From: an uncultured Clostridia bacterium
Lineage (GTDB): Bacteria > Bacillota > Clostridia > Oscillospirales > Acutalibacteraceae
Length of the DNA stretch: 22,022 nt
Direction: 5' to 3'
NCBI GenBank assembly: GCA_937884975.1
Contig: CAKZZS010000051.1
Span: 1 to 22,022 of the forward strand
Numbering within the stretch: the first letter of the stretch is position 1; each line of letters starts with the position of its first letter. Position numbers and translations under genes: made by a program. The notes under the pieces were generated by a model. It was not told the origin of the DNA, made no database searches, and saw only the letters and a list, made by a program, of their open reading frames with translations. Below are positions 1-7,658 of this stretch, in pieces.

Positions 1-169
1 AATACGCTTGGGACTGGCGTGCTTCTTGACGCTTGCATGAAGTTCAACGTGAAACGCTTTCACCAAGTCAGCACTGATGAAGTTTACGGGGATTTGCCGC
101 TAGACAGGCCGGACTTGTTTTTTACGGAACGTTCTCCGATAAAAGCATCTTCGCCTTATTCGGCGTCAA
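1..169 (+). pseudogene. rfbB: dTDP-glucose 4,6-dehydratase fragment (RfbB-like)
   Basis: Frame 1 reads from the first base with no start codon and encodes the middle of an RmlB/RfbB protein, the NAD-dependent enzyme making dTDP-4-keto-6-deoxyglucose for surface rhamnose. Seen: NTLGTG near the start, then HQVSTDEVYG and SSPYSAS. The last holds the Tyr of the catalytic Tyr-x-x-x-Lys motif of this short-chain dehydrogenase family. The frame should continue SASKA but becomes SASSRR and stops at 193-195, because the DNA beyond about 169 is the reverse strand of the portal gene. The catalytic Lys and the C-terminal half are therefore missing. The 5' part lies outside the window. Identity is from remembered family motifs. 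Whether the truncation is a real recombination or an assembly join cannot be decided here. Confidence 0.75.
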
Positions 170-1456
170 GCCGCCGGCTTGATTCGCAATCGTAAGGATT
201 TTCGCGAGGTCGTCGGGATTAGAAATATCGGGCTCAAGGAAATAGGCCTCGACGTACTTAAAGTGATAGTCCGCAAGGAGCTTGTGATTGATAATCCACG
301 CGAGGCTCTGCCGCTCCGGCTGGAATACCTGCTTTTCCGTAACCTCCTGCGCCGACTGAGCCGTCGCCCTGTTGAAGTCGGTCGTATAGCCGACGTACAG
401 GTCGGGAAGCTGAAAAGCGGATTGCACCTTGCGGCGGTTGTTGTCGAGGTAGTCCTGAAAAAGCTCGTCCTTTTGCAGAATATCCGCCATCTTGACAACC
501 TCGATGGTGGGCTTGGTCTCGCCCTCCATGTCGGTCCTGCTGTCCAGATTCTCGGCTTCAAGGACGATAAAAGCGTGCTGGCCGTTCTCGCCCTTAATGT
601 CGTTCATATACGTTTGCAGCTTTTCAAAGCTGTCGTCCGTCAACGTGCCGCCGTTTATCATGAGCATAAGCGGTGTGTGCCTGCCTTCGGAGAAGTAGCG
701 GTTATTCAGGCCCTCAGCCTTCTTGCTGCCGTCGACGTTTAAGACCGTGCCGAGCCAGCGGACCTCGCCGTAGGGCTCGGTGCCTATCGCGAATTCAAGC
801 AGCTCATTCGCCTGATATTCAATGGGGATATTCTCCCCATAATCGCCCGTGCGGTAGTCCATAACGCGCGGGTCGCCGATTTCCTTAAAAAATACCGTCT
901 TGCCGTTAAGCTGCTGCCGGTATTTGCAAAACTTTTTCCGCCTCGTCGCCGTTCTGCCATTGATTTCATACTCAATATCGACATAGGGGGCGAGGGCGCT
1001 CGTTTTCTGCACCGAGGGAATGTCGTTTATAAACTCAATGCCGACGACTTCACTGGCGAGATTGCGAATAATTTCAAGGTACGCGATACCGTAAGTCTCG
1101 CGCGCCTCGATAATATCCTCGAAAACCTCTTTAGTGTCTTGGTCCATATTCAAGAATTCAAGCACCTCGGAGATTTTATCCCACTCAGCTTTCATTTCCG
1201 GCGTCTCCTCGACGTCCTCCTTGTAGCGAACGCCGATTCCAAAACCCGCGATATTGTTCTTGTAAGCCCTGATACACTGAGGCAAGATAGAGGAGTGATT
1301 AACGAGCCTCTTATAGCCTCTGAGGTCCGTAGGCGGGGAGATAAAGCCCGCGCCGTCAGCCCTCGCGCTGGCGTCGATTTCCGTGCTTACCTCGGCTTTC
1401 GCCACCGGACCGGACGCTTTTATGATTGTCGCGCTTATGCCGCTCGGCTTTTTCAC
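122..1456 (-). CDS. phage portal protein, PBSX/COG5518-like, C-terminus replaced
   Basis: Forms the dodecameric DNA channel at the head vertex and docks terminase. The product is 444 residues if it starts at GTG 1456, which has GGGAGG eight bases upstream; an in-frame GTG at 1465 overlaps that ribosome site and is less likely. Seen: an N-terminal segment with ISPPTDLRGYKRLVNHSSI, a central FINDIP and KIGDPR-like stretch (KEIGDPRVMDYRTGD), and FQLPDLYVGYTTDFNRATAQ, all typical of PBSX-type portals. The expected ending starts normally (AGGLTPNKAK), but the last eight residues, MLLSENVP, are read from the reverse strand of the rfbB fragment, so the natural C-terminus is lost. In related phages this gene follows terL and precedes a minor head protein. 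Here the moron nuclease gene lies between it and terL, and nothing phage-like follows it. Confidence 0.85.
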   Translation of the reverse strand: MKKPSGISATIIKASGPVAKAEVSTEIDASARADGAGFISPPTDLRGYKRLVNHSSILPQCIRAYKNNIAGFGIGVRYKEDVEETPEMKAEWDKISEVLEFLNMDQDTKEVFEDIIEARETYGIAYLEIIRNLASEVVGIEFINDIPSVQKTSALAPYVDIEYEINGRTATRRKKFCKYRQQLNGKTVFFKEIGDPRVMDYRTGDYGENIPIEYQANELLEFAIGTEPYGEVRWLGTVLNVDGSKKAEGLNNRYFSEGRHTPLMLMINGGTLTDDSFEKLQTYMNDIKGENGQHAFIVLEAENLDSRTDMEGETKPTIEVVKMADILQKDELFQDYLDNNRRKVQSAFQLPDLYVGYTTDFNRATAQSAQEVTEKQVFQPERQSLAWIINHKLLADYHFKYVEAYFLEPDISNPDDLAKILTIANQAGGLTPNKAKMLLSENVP

Positions 1457-1470
1457 AGCTTGCACCTCCC

Positions 1471-1499
1471 TTGACTAAATTCGTATATCATGCTAAACT
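1471..1499 (+). promoter_or_regulatory. promoter of the moron nuclease gene
   Basis: TTGACT (1471-1476), a 17-base spacer ending in TGC, then TAAACT (1494-1499): a good vegetative -35 with an extended -10. It points away from the portal gene, 38 bases before the nuclease start codon, and starts only 15 bases from the portal start. It would let the nuclease gene be expressed from the silent prophage independently of the phage operons. Confidence 0.6.
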
Positions 1500-1537
1500 G
1501 TATTTTGAAGAATTATCCACAAAGAGGAGGAAGCCCT

Positions 1538-2794
1538 ATGTCCTCGCTGTCAACCCGTCAAAAACAGATTATCGACTTCGGAAACAGCGTCGAGTTTAAG
1601 GAGCTCGACGCTTATTATTCGCAGCCGTCCATATTCAGCGCACTCGGCGTCTCGCGACACGAGAACACGCATAGTAACTTTCTGGCGTGGCTCCTTACCC
1701 CCAAACCGGAGAAGAACGACCACGGCCTCGGCGATTTGCCGCTCCGCAAGTTTTTAGAAACGCTTACGCTCGCGTGCGCGCTTCCTCATTCGCGCGGCAA
1801 GTTGTCGCCGCAATTCGCGAGCGCCGTAACGACCGGAGCTTATGAGCTGTCCGGTATCACGGTCGAGCGTGAAAAATCCGTGGGCGCGGGCCGGCTCGAT
1901 ATTTTCATTGAGGGCCGCATCTCGTTCGACGGCTCGGAGCAGCCCTTGACCATCATTATCGAGAACAAGGTCAAGTCGTCCGAACATGACTCTCAAACGA
2001 AACGCTATTTAGAGGCCCTACGACCTCCCGTATCGCGTCCGGGGATTTTCCTAAGTATTTTCCTTACCCCTCTCGCAAATCGCGATTATGAGCTCCGTAG
2101 CGAGCCCACGTGCGAGGCCAAAGAGTTTATAGAGCTAAACTACCAGTACCTCGCGGATTATGTCATTACCCCTTGCCGCGACTTCGCGCCGGAGGGAAGC
2201 GTCAAACGGTATCTTGACGAGTACCTGCTTGCGCTCAGCCTCCCGGAGACGCGGCAAGATAAAGGAGATATTATCATGGCCATCAGTCAAGAGGAGCGGG
2301 ACCTTCTCGCTCGATTCTGGGACAAGCACAAAGACTTACTTACCGCGGTGATACTCTCTATCGGTGACTACGTGCCCTTAGAAGACGCCGAACAAAAAAT
2401 AGTCTCCCAAGCCTCCCAAGCCATTCAAAACGCCGTACAGCGCGACACAAGCCGTTTCTCGTGGGAATTTTTCGGGGGGGGGGGGGTAAATCTCCCAAAA
2501 TCTCGGTTAGTGCTTGAAATTGTCACGCATTACGCCGCAGAAAACGGACCGCTCACCCTCACCCAGCTTAAAGAAGTTTTCCCCGATAAGCTGCAAGGCA
2601 ATTTTGGCGTCGTCGCTTCGCTTGCAGACGCAATGCCCTCTAACTTCAAAGGCCACAAAAGGTATTACACCGACGAGGCCGTCATTCTTGCGGACGGTCC
2701 CGCCGCCGTATGTACCCAATGGCGAGCCGATAACATCACGGGCTTTATCGCCCGCGCTGAAAAGCTCGGTTATATAATAAGCTCGACCTCGTGA
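1538..2794 (+). CDS. PD-(D/E)XK nuclease-family protein, phage moron, with in-frame G13 tract
   Basis: A 418-residue protein. ATG 1538 is preceded by AGAGGAGG; an upstream in-frame ATG at 1490 has no ribosome site. Residues 30-160 match the PDDEXK_4-type (PF14281-like) family as I remember it: SALGVSRHENTHSNFLAWLL (35-53), HGLGD (62-66), then the nuclease core with E110, D121 in GRLDIFIEG and E142-x-K144 in IIIENKV. Residues 313-316 are four glycines encoded by a 13-G run. The last 100 residues look like a small winged-helix-type domain (LTLTQLKEVFPDKLQGNFG, ending in IARAEKLGYII) that I recall from restriction-type nucleases. The gene is opposite to and isolated from the portal and terminase genes, has its own promoter, and is not part of the usual terS-terL-portal order. 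A role in excluding competing phages is inference; the substrate is unknown. Confidence 0.8.
   Translation: MSSLSTRQKQIIDFGNSVEFKELDAYYSQPSIFSALGVSRHENTHSNFLAWLLTPKPEKNDHGLGDLPLRKFLETLTLACALPHSRGKLSPQFASAVTTGAYELSGITVEREKSVGAGRLDIFIEGRISFDGSEQPLTIIIENKVKSSEHDSQTKRYLEALRPPVSRPGIFLSIFLTPLANRDYELRSEPTCEAKEFIELNYQYLADYVITPCRDFAPEGSVKRYLDEYLLALSLPETRQDKGDIIMAISQEERDLLARFWDKHKDLLTAVILSIGDYVPLEDAEQKIVSQASQAIQNAVQRDTSRFSWEFFGGGGVNLPKSRLVLEIVTHYAAENGPLTLTQLKEVFPDKLQGNFGVVASLADAMPSNFKGHKRYYTDEAVILADGPAAVCTQWRADNITGFIARAEKLGYIISSTS
2474..2486 (+). repeat. G13 homopolymer inside the nuclease gene
   Basis: Thirteen consecutive G encode Gly313-Gly316 and the first base of Val317. With 13 G the frame stays open to residue 418. 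With 12 G the next codon is TAA. With 14 G the frame ends ten codons after the tract. The tract lies between the nuclease core and the C-terminal domain, so slippage would remove that domain. Confidence 0.9.
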
Positions 2795-2824
2795 CTTATT
2801 TGGAGCTAAGTTTTTCGGTCGAAC

Positions 2825-4234
2825 CTATTGCCCTTTTATGCGCACGGGCAAACATAACAGGAGCACGCAATCTGCCTCGTCGGGAGACGGTAGACCGCGC
2901 TTCTTCATGGCGTCCTTACTTTCGACGCGAATCTTGCTTTGCTCCGTCAGCTCGTACTTGCGGCTCGATAGCTGCGCCGCCAAATTGTCGTCGTCGGGAA
3001 GTATCAGCCCGACCGGTTTTGGATTGCCCTGTTCGTCGAACGGGGCAAGCAATTTTTTAACGATACTCAGCATGTAGGAGGTGCTGTCGTGGTAATACTT
3101 GTTCTTGATTCTCAGGCCAAACTTGACCGGGAATATCTCAAGCCACGCGAACCTCTCGGGGTTGTTCCGCTTGATTTGCCTGAGACGGTCGACTACGCCG
3201 CCGCCGACGCCCCCGTCGTCTACCTTGACGGGTATCTTGCCTTTCCACTTGTATTTTGTAATTAAGGACTCGCCAAGCTCGATAATGCGGTCGGCCGTTT
3301 TCATCGTGTCCTGTCCCCGCGTCTTATATTTGAGGGTAGCGAGCTCGTCGACCTTATATCCGATAACGGTCTGGTCGTCGCCGAAACGGGCGACGTCGCA
3401 GCCGATATGGATTGACTCAGGCGCGGGGTGCGGCTTGTAGTCCCGCCTAAGCCGTATTGAATCTTCGATAAGGTAAAGCGGAACAAATACGTCGTCTTCC
3501 TGCAAGGGGAATTCGCCAAGCACGCGAACGCGGACAAAATTGCTGTCCGCCCCGTACTTCCGTTTCAGGGAGGCGATATTCTCCTTATTTGTCCGAGGAC
3601 TGTCCTCGGCGTTTACCCGATGGACTCTATACGCGCTGCGGTCCTTCGTGTGACTGTCAAAGAACGCTCCGTTCGTTTTCGTCGGGTTACCGCACATAAA
3701 GAGCTTGTTGTTATCGCCGGATAGGGTACCGAGAATCGCTTCCATAATTGGGTCCGCGACGCCGGAGGCCTCATCGACGATAAAGAGCATATTGTCCTCG
3801 TGGAAGCCCTGCATATTCTCAGGCTTTGTAGCCGTCCGGGCCACCGCGAACCAGCGCTTTTCATATCCCTTCAGGTAGATGTAGGTCTTTGTCCATGTCA
3901 GTATCTCGGAGAGAATCGGACTTTTGCCCTGCCACTTCGCTATCTCGGACCAAAGCACGTCGTGAAGCTGCTGCTTTGTCGGCGCGGTCGCGACGACTCT
4001 CGCAAACGGGAAGCAGGACAGGAACCACAAGGCCGCAATAGCCTCGACGCCGGTCTTGCCGACGCCTTGACCCGACCGCACCGTCACACGGTCGTACTGC
4101 GAAAGGTCCTTCAACACGTCCCGCTGCCAATCGTCCGGGGAAAACTTCAAGACTTCCTCGGCGAACAGGACGGCGTCTTTTTTGTAAATAGGGATTCGCT
4201 GCCTGAAAAACTCAGCTCGGTTAACTGCCGCCAT
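2825..4234 (-). CDS. terL: phage terminase large subunit
   Basis: ATPase-nuclease motor that packages DNA into the prohead. The product is 469 residues from ATG 4234; an upstream TTG at 4243 is less likely. The start overlaps the end of terS by 14 bases, suggesting translational coupling. Seen: Walker A SGQGVGKT (54-61), Walker B MLFIVDEASG (D154, E155), coupling motif CGNPT (181-185), and a C-terminal RNase H-like nuclease with acidic residues in GCDVARFGDDQ (D280), KVDDGGVGGG (D339, D340) and PDEADC near 451-456. Length and motif order are normal, and no lesion is visible. In the phage it acts with TerS and the portal; here the portal is truncated, so packaging would be non-functional from this locus alone. 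Confidence 0.93.
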   Translation of the reverse strand: MAAVNRAEFFRQRIPIYKKDAVLFAEEVLKFSPDDWQRDVLKDLSQYDRVTVRSGQGVGKTGVEAIAALWFLSCFPFARVVATAPTKQQLHDVLWSEIAKWQGKSPILSEILTWTKTYIYLKGYEKRWFAVARTATKPENMQGFHEDNMLFIVDEASGVADPIMEAILGTLSGDNNKLFMCGNPTKTNGAFFDSHTKDRSAYRVHRVNAEDSPRTNKENIASLKRKYGADSNFVRVRVLGEFPLQEDDVFVPLYLIEDSIRLRRDYKPHPAPESIHIGCDVARFGDDQTVIGYKVDELATLKYKTRGQDTMKTADRIIELGESLITKYKWKGKIPVKVDDGGVGGGVVDRLRQIKRNNPERFAWLEIFPVKFGLRIKNKYYHDSTSYMLSIVKKLLAPFDEQGNPKPVGLILPDDDNLAAQLSSRKYELTEQSKIRVESKDAMKKRGLPSPDEADCVLLLCLPVRIKGQ

Positions 4235-4664
4235 CTTTCTCAAGCACCCCGTTTATCCAGTCGTTTACAAGCTCCTCGGCGCCGACCTTAACGCTGCTGT
4301 TCGTGCCGTAGCCGTAACGGCTCATCCACAAGCCGGAGAGCTGCGACGGGATTTGCCCGGTCTCGAATTTGCCTCGTGCGTCGAGCTCGCATTCTTCCCT
4401 TATACGCGAAACTAAGTCAAGAAACTTCTCATCCGCTCCATACGTGGAATAGAAGGCGTTACGCGATATTTTAAGGAAAACGCAAAATCCCTCAATCGTG
4501 TAAGTGATTTTCTTTCTGAGCTCTTTGCTCACAAACTCGGCGCGGGCGGCGCTAAACTCATGGGTCAATACAGACTGATTATCGCAATAAGCCTTGTATT
4601 CTTCCCACCGCTTTTCCATCTCAGCCGGCGTTTTGATTCTTCGAGGTCTTCCTACTGTGCCCAT
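4221..4664 (-). CDS. terS: phage terminase small subunit
   Basis: A 147-residue DNA-recognition partner of TerL. ATG 4664 follows a strong GAAAGGAGG. Seen: a basic N-terminus (GRPRRIKTP), a helix-turn-helix-like region around residues 56-75 (TIEGFCVFLKISRNAFYSTY), a helical oligomerisation region with REECELDARGKFE, and QLSGLWMSRYGYG (108-121), a signature I associate with terminase small subunits of the DNA-packaging gp3 type. Directly followed by terL. Confidence 0.85.
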   Translation of the reverse strand: MGTVGRPRRIKTPAEMEKRWEEYKAYCDNQSVLTHEFSAARAEFVSKELRKKITYTIEGFCVFLKISRNAFYSTYGADEKFLDLVSRIREECELDARGKFETGQIPSQLSGLWMSRYGYGTNSSVKVGAEELVNDWINGVLEKDGGS

Positions 4665-4690
4665 GAGCTTTCCTCCTTTCGCAGAAACAA

Positions 4691-4722
4691 AAACGACGCC
4701 GATTTTTTAGCCGGCGCCGTCT
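4691..4722 (-). terminator. possible terminator between the late regulator gene and terS
   Basis: Reading leftward, GACGGCGCCG and CGGCGTC can pair around an A-rich loop, with a three-base bulge, and are followed by GTTTTTGTTT. It sits in the 113-base gap between the DUF1492 gene and terS. If real, it would separate early from late transcription. The stem is imperfect. Confidence 0.4.
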
Positions 4723-4777
4723 CATTTCCAAATATTTCATTTTGTATTTTATCGCAAAAGAAGCCGACTTAATACGG

Positions 4778-5248
4778 TCACTGTGCCGAATGCAAGGCTC
4801 TTTCCGCGTTCTGCCTCATTTCCTGCAAAGCCGAGCCGTGAAGTCGGCATACCCAGTCTTCCCCGTAATAGAGGCGGGAACCTATCGACCGCCAGCTATA
4901 CCCGTTAAGGTATCTGAGCTCTAAAACCGCCTTATACCTATCATCCTTGACGAAAAAGGCGATAGCTTCCCGAATATCCTTCTCAATGTTCACGAGCCCC
5001 GAGATTTCTTCGAGAATCTCATTCTCTAAGTCAATGATATTGCAAGCCGCGTTCTCTATAAGGCTCTGCTTATATCCTCCCGGCGCGCTGCCGCCGTCCG
5101 GCTTTAGCGTTACCGTTATCGATTCCGCGAGTCTATTCCACGAGTCGATTCGTTCCCGTTTCGCCGCGATAAGCTCTTTTGTCTTTTTTCCTTGAAGCAA
5201 GAACGCTTTCGGGTCCTCGTATATCGCTCTAATCTGTTCCTGCGTCAT
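4778..5248 (-). CDS. DUF1492 / ArpU-like late transcription regulator
   Basis: A 156-residue protein. Its ATG overlaps the helicase stop (ATGA), so translation is coupled. The N-terminal half is charged and helical; the middle has NIIDLENEILEEISGL; the end (about 104-145) carries a sigma-70 region 4-like helix-turn-helix (AVLELRYLNGYSWRSIGSRL). Proteins of this family occupy this exact place, just before terS, in many Firmicute phages and are thought to activate late genes. A late promoter was looked for in 4722-4777 and none is convincing. No catalytic function is expected. Confidence 0.75.
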   Translation of the reverse strand: MTQEQIRAIYEDPKAFLLQGKKTKELIAAKRERIDSWNRLAESITVTLKPDGGSAPGGYKQSLIENAACNIIDLENEILEEISGLVNIEKDIREAIAFFVKDDRYKAVLELRYLNGYSWRSIGSRLYYGEDWVCRLHGSALQEMRQNAERALHSAQ

Positions 5249-6611
5249 GCCGCTACCTCCTGAATTATCGCCCGTAAGGCTTGAATTAAAAAGTCCTGCG
5301 CGTTCGCCTTTTCGGCGAGTACGTTGTTTAAGACTTGCGTGTCGAGTCCTCCTTTTACCCCGATATGGTGAATCAGGACGACCTCTTTCTGTCCGGGACG
5401 ATGGAGCCGCTTATTCGCTTGCTGGTACCATTCGAGGTTGTGCGTCCAGTTATACCAAATCGCGATATGCCCGCCCTCCTGTAAATTAAGCCCGTGCCCC
5501 GCGCTCGCGGGGTGGGCGAGTAAAATAGGAATCTTGCCGGCGTTCCACCTCTTAACGGCCGTGTCCTCTTTAATCTCCACCGCGTCAGAAAAACGCCGCA
5601 AAATGCTGTCTCTCTCGTGCTGGTAGGCGTAAAAGACTAAAACCGGTTGCCCGTTCGCTTCCTCGATAAGCTGCTCCAGTTTGTCGAGCTTCGCGGTATG
5701 GAATTCTTTGACGCCCCGGTTTTCGTCGTAGACGCAGCCGCCGCAAAACTGTAAGAGCTTATTCGTCAGAATTCCAGCCGAGCCCGCGTCAATATCCCCG
5801 TCGGCAAACGGCAAAAGCATATCCCTTTGAAGCTGCTTATACTGTTCTTTCGCCTCGTCGGGTAATTCGACCTCATGAGTGATATATAGCCGTTCGGGTA
5901 AGTCTAAGTAGTCGGCGCTGTCCATACTGATACAACACGATTTCAGCCGGTTATAAATCTCCTCTGGCGCACCGTCTTTCGGTTTCCATGAGAAAATCGT
6001 CGTCGCGTTCCGTTTATCCGGGACAAAATACTTCTCACGGTACCCGGTTATCGTTTTCCCCAAGGCCTCGCCTTGGTCGATAAGATAAATCTGCGACCAC
6101 AAGTCAAGTAAGCCGTTCGGCGACGGCGTGCCGGTTAGCCCGACCACTCGCTTAATCATAGGTCGAACCCGTTTTAGAGCCCTGAACCTCTGGGACTTGC
6201 TCGACTTAAAGGACGATAGCTCGTCAATAACGACCATCTCAAACGGCCATTTTTTCTTGTAGTAGTTTACGAGCCATACCACGTTTTCGCGATTGATGAT
6301 ATAAATATCGGCATCCTCGCTCAACGCCGCGATTCTCTCCTTCTCGCTTCCGATAACGAGGGAATACTTCAGCCCTTCAAGGTGGGACCACTTCTCAATC
6401 TCGGCGGGCCACGTCTCGACCGCCGGCTTTAGCGGCGCGATTACCAAAACGCGGCAAAGCTCAAATCTGTCCCGAATCAATTCCTCGACCGCCGTCAAGG
6501 TCGTTACCGTTTTCCCCATACCTAACCCATGTCTAAGAACAATCCGGCTCCCGCATTATCGAGTATAAAATCTATCCCGTACTGCTGATAGCTGAAAGGC
6601 TTAAACATCAT
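5245..6611 (-). pseudogene. phage SNF2-family DEAD-box helicase, frameshifted at the Walker A region
   Basis: An ATP-dependent DNA translocase or helicase of the replication module. ATGATG at 6611 follows GGAGGTG and encodes MMFKPFSYQQYGIDFILDN, the Q-motif region, up to LFLDMG, and then hits TAG at 6522-6524. The rest is open in the -1 frame from 6519 (MGKTVTTLTAVEEL, 424 residues). One extra T in the short T run would restore DMGLGMGKTV, the P-loop. The downstream part is complete: VVIDELSS (D99, E100 of the 424-residue part), GLTGTPSPNG, and QQANKRLHRPGQ as motif VI. The ORF from 6519 alone lacks the front of the P-loop and is unlikely to be an active ATPase. The shift could be a mutation or a base-calling error. 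The sequence at the shift is not a classical -1 slippery heptamer. Confidence 0.85.
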
Positions 6612-6617
6612 AGGGCC

Positions 6618-7019
6618 TCACCTCCTTCCGTGACCGAGCCGCATGTGTTCGGCCTGCGACGAAAACACCTCTAAATTCTCCGGCGCGTTATTTCTCCGAT
6701 TGCCGTCTTTATGATGAACAACCTCGCCGGGCTTTAATGACCTTCCGAGAATCTGTTCTGCAACCTGCCTATGCGTGTGTCGACCGTGCGTTTTCTCATA
6801 AGTCTGCCCGTTATTGCCCGCAGCTAAATGCGTCTCTCGTATTTTCTCTTTTGTGCTATCGCGCATTCGGGACGGATTCAATTCCCGGTTAAGCGCGGCC
6901 ATCTTTTTCGACAAATAATCCTTTGAATGCTCGCGGCAACAAAAGTTATGAGACCTAACTTCACAAGGATATTTATAAAACTCTTTGCCGCAATATTCGC
7001 ACTTAACCAAAATCTTCAT
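6618..7019 (-). CDS. HNH endonuclease
   Basis: A 133-residue protein. ATG 7019 has GGGAGG six bases upstream and overlaps the end of the VRR-NUC gene by 17 bases. Seen: a zinc ribbon near the N-terminus (CEYCGKEFYK with Cys7 and Cys10, then FCC at 26-28), a basic linker (NPSRMRDSTKEKIRETH), and an HNH core with VHHKDGNRRNNAPENLEVF (101-119) and later H125 and H130. This is the layout of phage free-standing homing-type nucleases. In related phages VRR-NUC is usually followed directly by the SNF2 helicase, so this gene looks like a later wedge. Nickase or packaging-related roles are also known for phage HNH proteins. Confidence 0.8.
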   Translation of the reverse strand: MKILVKCEYCGKEFYKYPCEVRSHNFCCREHSKDYLSKKMAALNRELNPSRMRDSTKEKIRETHLAAGNNGQTYEKTHGRHTHRQVAEQILGRSLKPGEVVHHKDGNRRNNAPENLEVFSSQAEHMRLGHGRR

Positions 7020-7299
7020 AACCGACCTCCCGCATGATTTCTTTGAATTCCTCTTTTTCGCCAACGCGCCGAACGTCGCAGCCGAGATTTACAAGAAGCC
7101 TGTAAACCTTCTTTTGTCGCTCGCTCCTTCCGTCTTTGAGTCCCGGTCGTTTCAGCTCTATAAAAATAATCCGCCCGCCCGGAAACACGCAAATGCGGTC
7201 GGGCGCGCCCGTCATGCCGGGGCACACCCACTTGAACGCCCGCCCTCCGACCGAACGGATTTTATTCACAACATAATTCTCAAACGCCGATTCATACAT
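7003..7299 (-). CDS. VRR-NUC domain nuclease
   Basis: A 98-residue PD-(D/E)XK nuclease. ATG 7299 has GAGGAGG eleven bases upstream. Seen: GAPDRICVF with D34, IIFIELKRPG with E48-x-K50, and a following SERQKKV with Q62, the standard VRR-NUC core. Members in phages are predicted structure-specific nucleases linked to replication or recombination. The frame stays open upstream to 7944 through the repeat region, but that extension is low-complexity repeat translation with no ribosome site, so the short form is chosen. It is the first gene after the candidate origin. Confidence 0.88.
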   Translation of the reverse strand: MYESAFENYVVNKIRSVGGRAFKWVCPGMTGAPDRICVFPGGRIIFIELKRPGLKDGRSERQKKVYRLLVNLGCDVRRVGEKEEFKEIMREVGYEDFG

Positions 7300-7350
7300 T
7301 TTGCACGAATCCTCCTCTCTCAAACGGGGCCGATTTTCGACCCGAAAAAC

Positions 7351-7658
7351 TCGGTTGTAGGCCCAAAGCCTTGGTATTGCTGGCTTTCTAAGCCCTCCGA
7401 CCCATACTTGCAACCGAGTGCAACCGATTACAACCGAGGTCGGTTGCGGCCTCAAAGCCTTGGTATTACTGGCTTTTTGAGACTTTGCAACCGTTGCAAC
7501 CGAGAAATTGTATATAACTATATAAATTTGAGAATTTTGAGAGGTATAGAGAATACATAACCTCTCAAATTTCTCTATTCTCTCATTTTTTAAAAAGTTT
7601 ATATAAAAATCGGTTGTACTCGGTTGTAAACCCCGAAAGCATTGGTACGACTGGCTTT
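7351..7658 (+). repeat. three copies of a 37- to 39-base unit with an inner AAAGCC...GGCTTT hairpin
   Basis: Copies at 7351-7387, 7440-7476 and 7620-7658. Each starts TCGGTTG, has 7 to 9 variable bases, then a 23-base block: AAAGCCTTGGTATTGC + TGGCTTT, AAAGCCTTGGTATTAC + TGGCTTT, and AAAGCATTGGTACGAC + TGGCTTT. The block ends pair (AAAGCC with GGCTTT). Copies 2 and 3 run into longer T tracts. Starts are 89 and about 180 bases apart. Confidence 0.85.

Noticed and set aside
2795..2824. Terminator for the nuclease gene
   Set aside because: Only four-base pairings are visible; nothing convincing before the terL end.
6516..6530. Programmed -1 frameshift site in the helicase gene
   Set aside because: The heptamer GGGTTAG does not fit X-XXY-YYZ and no following stem is apparent; a mutation or sequencing error is simpler.
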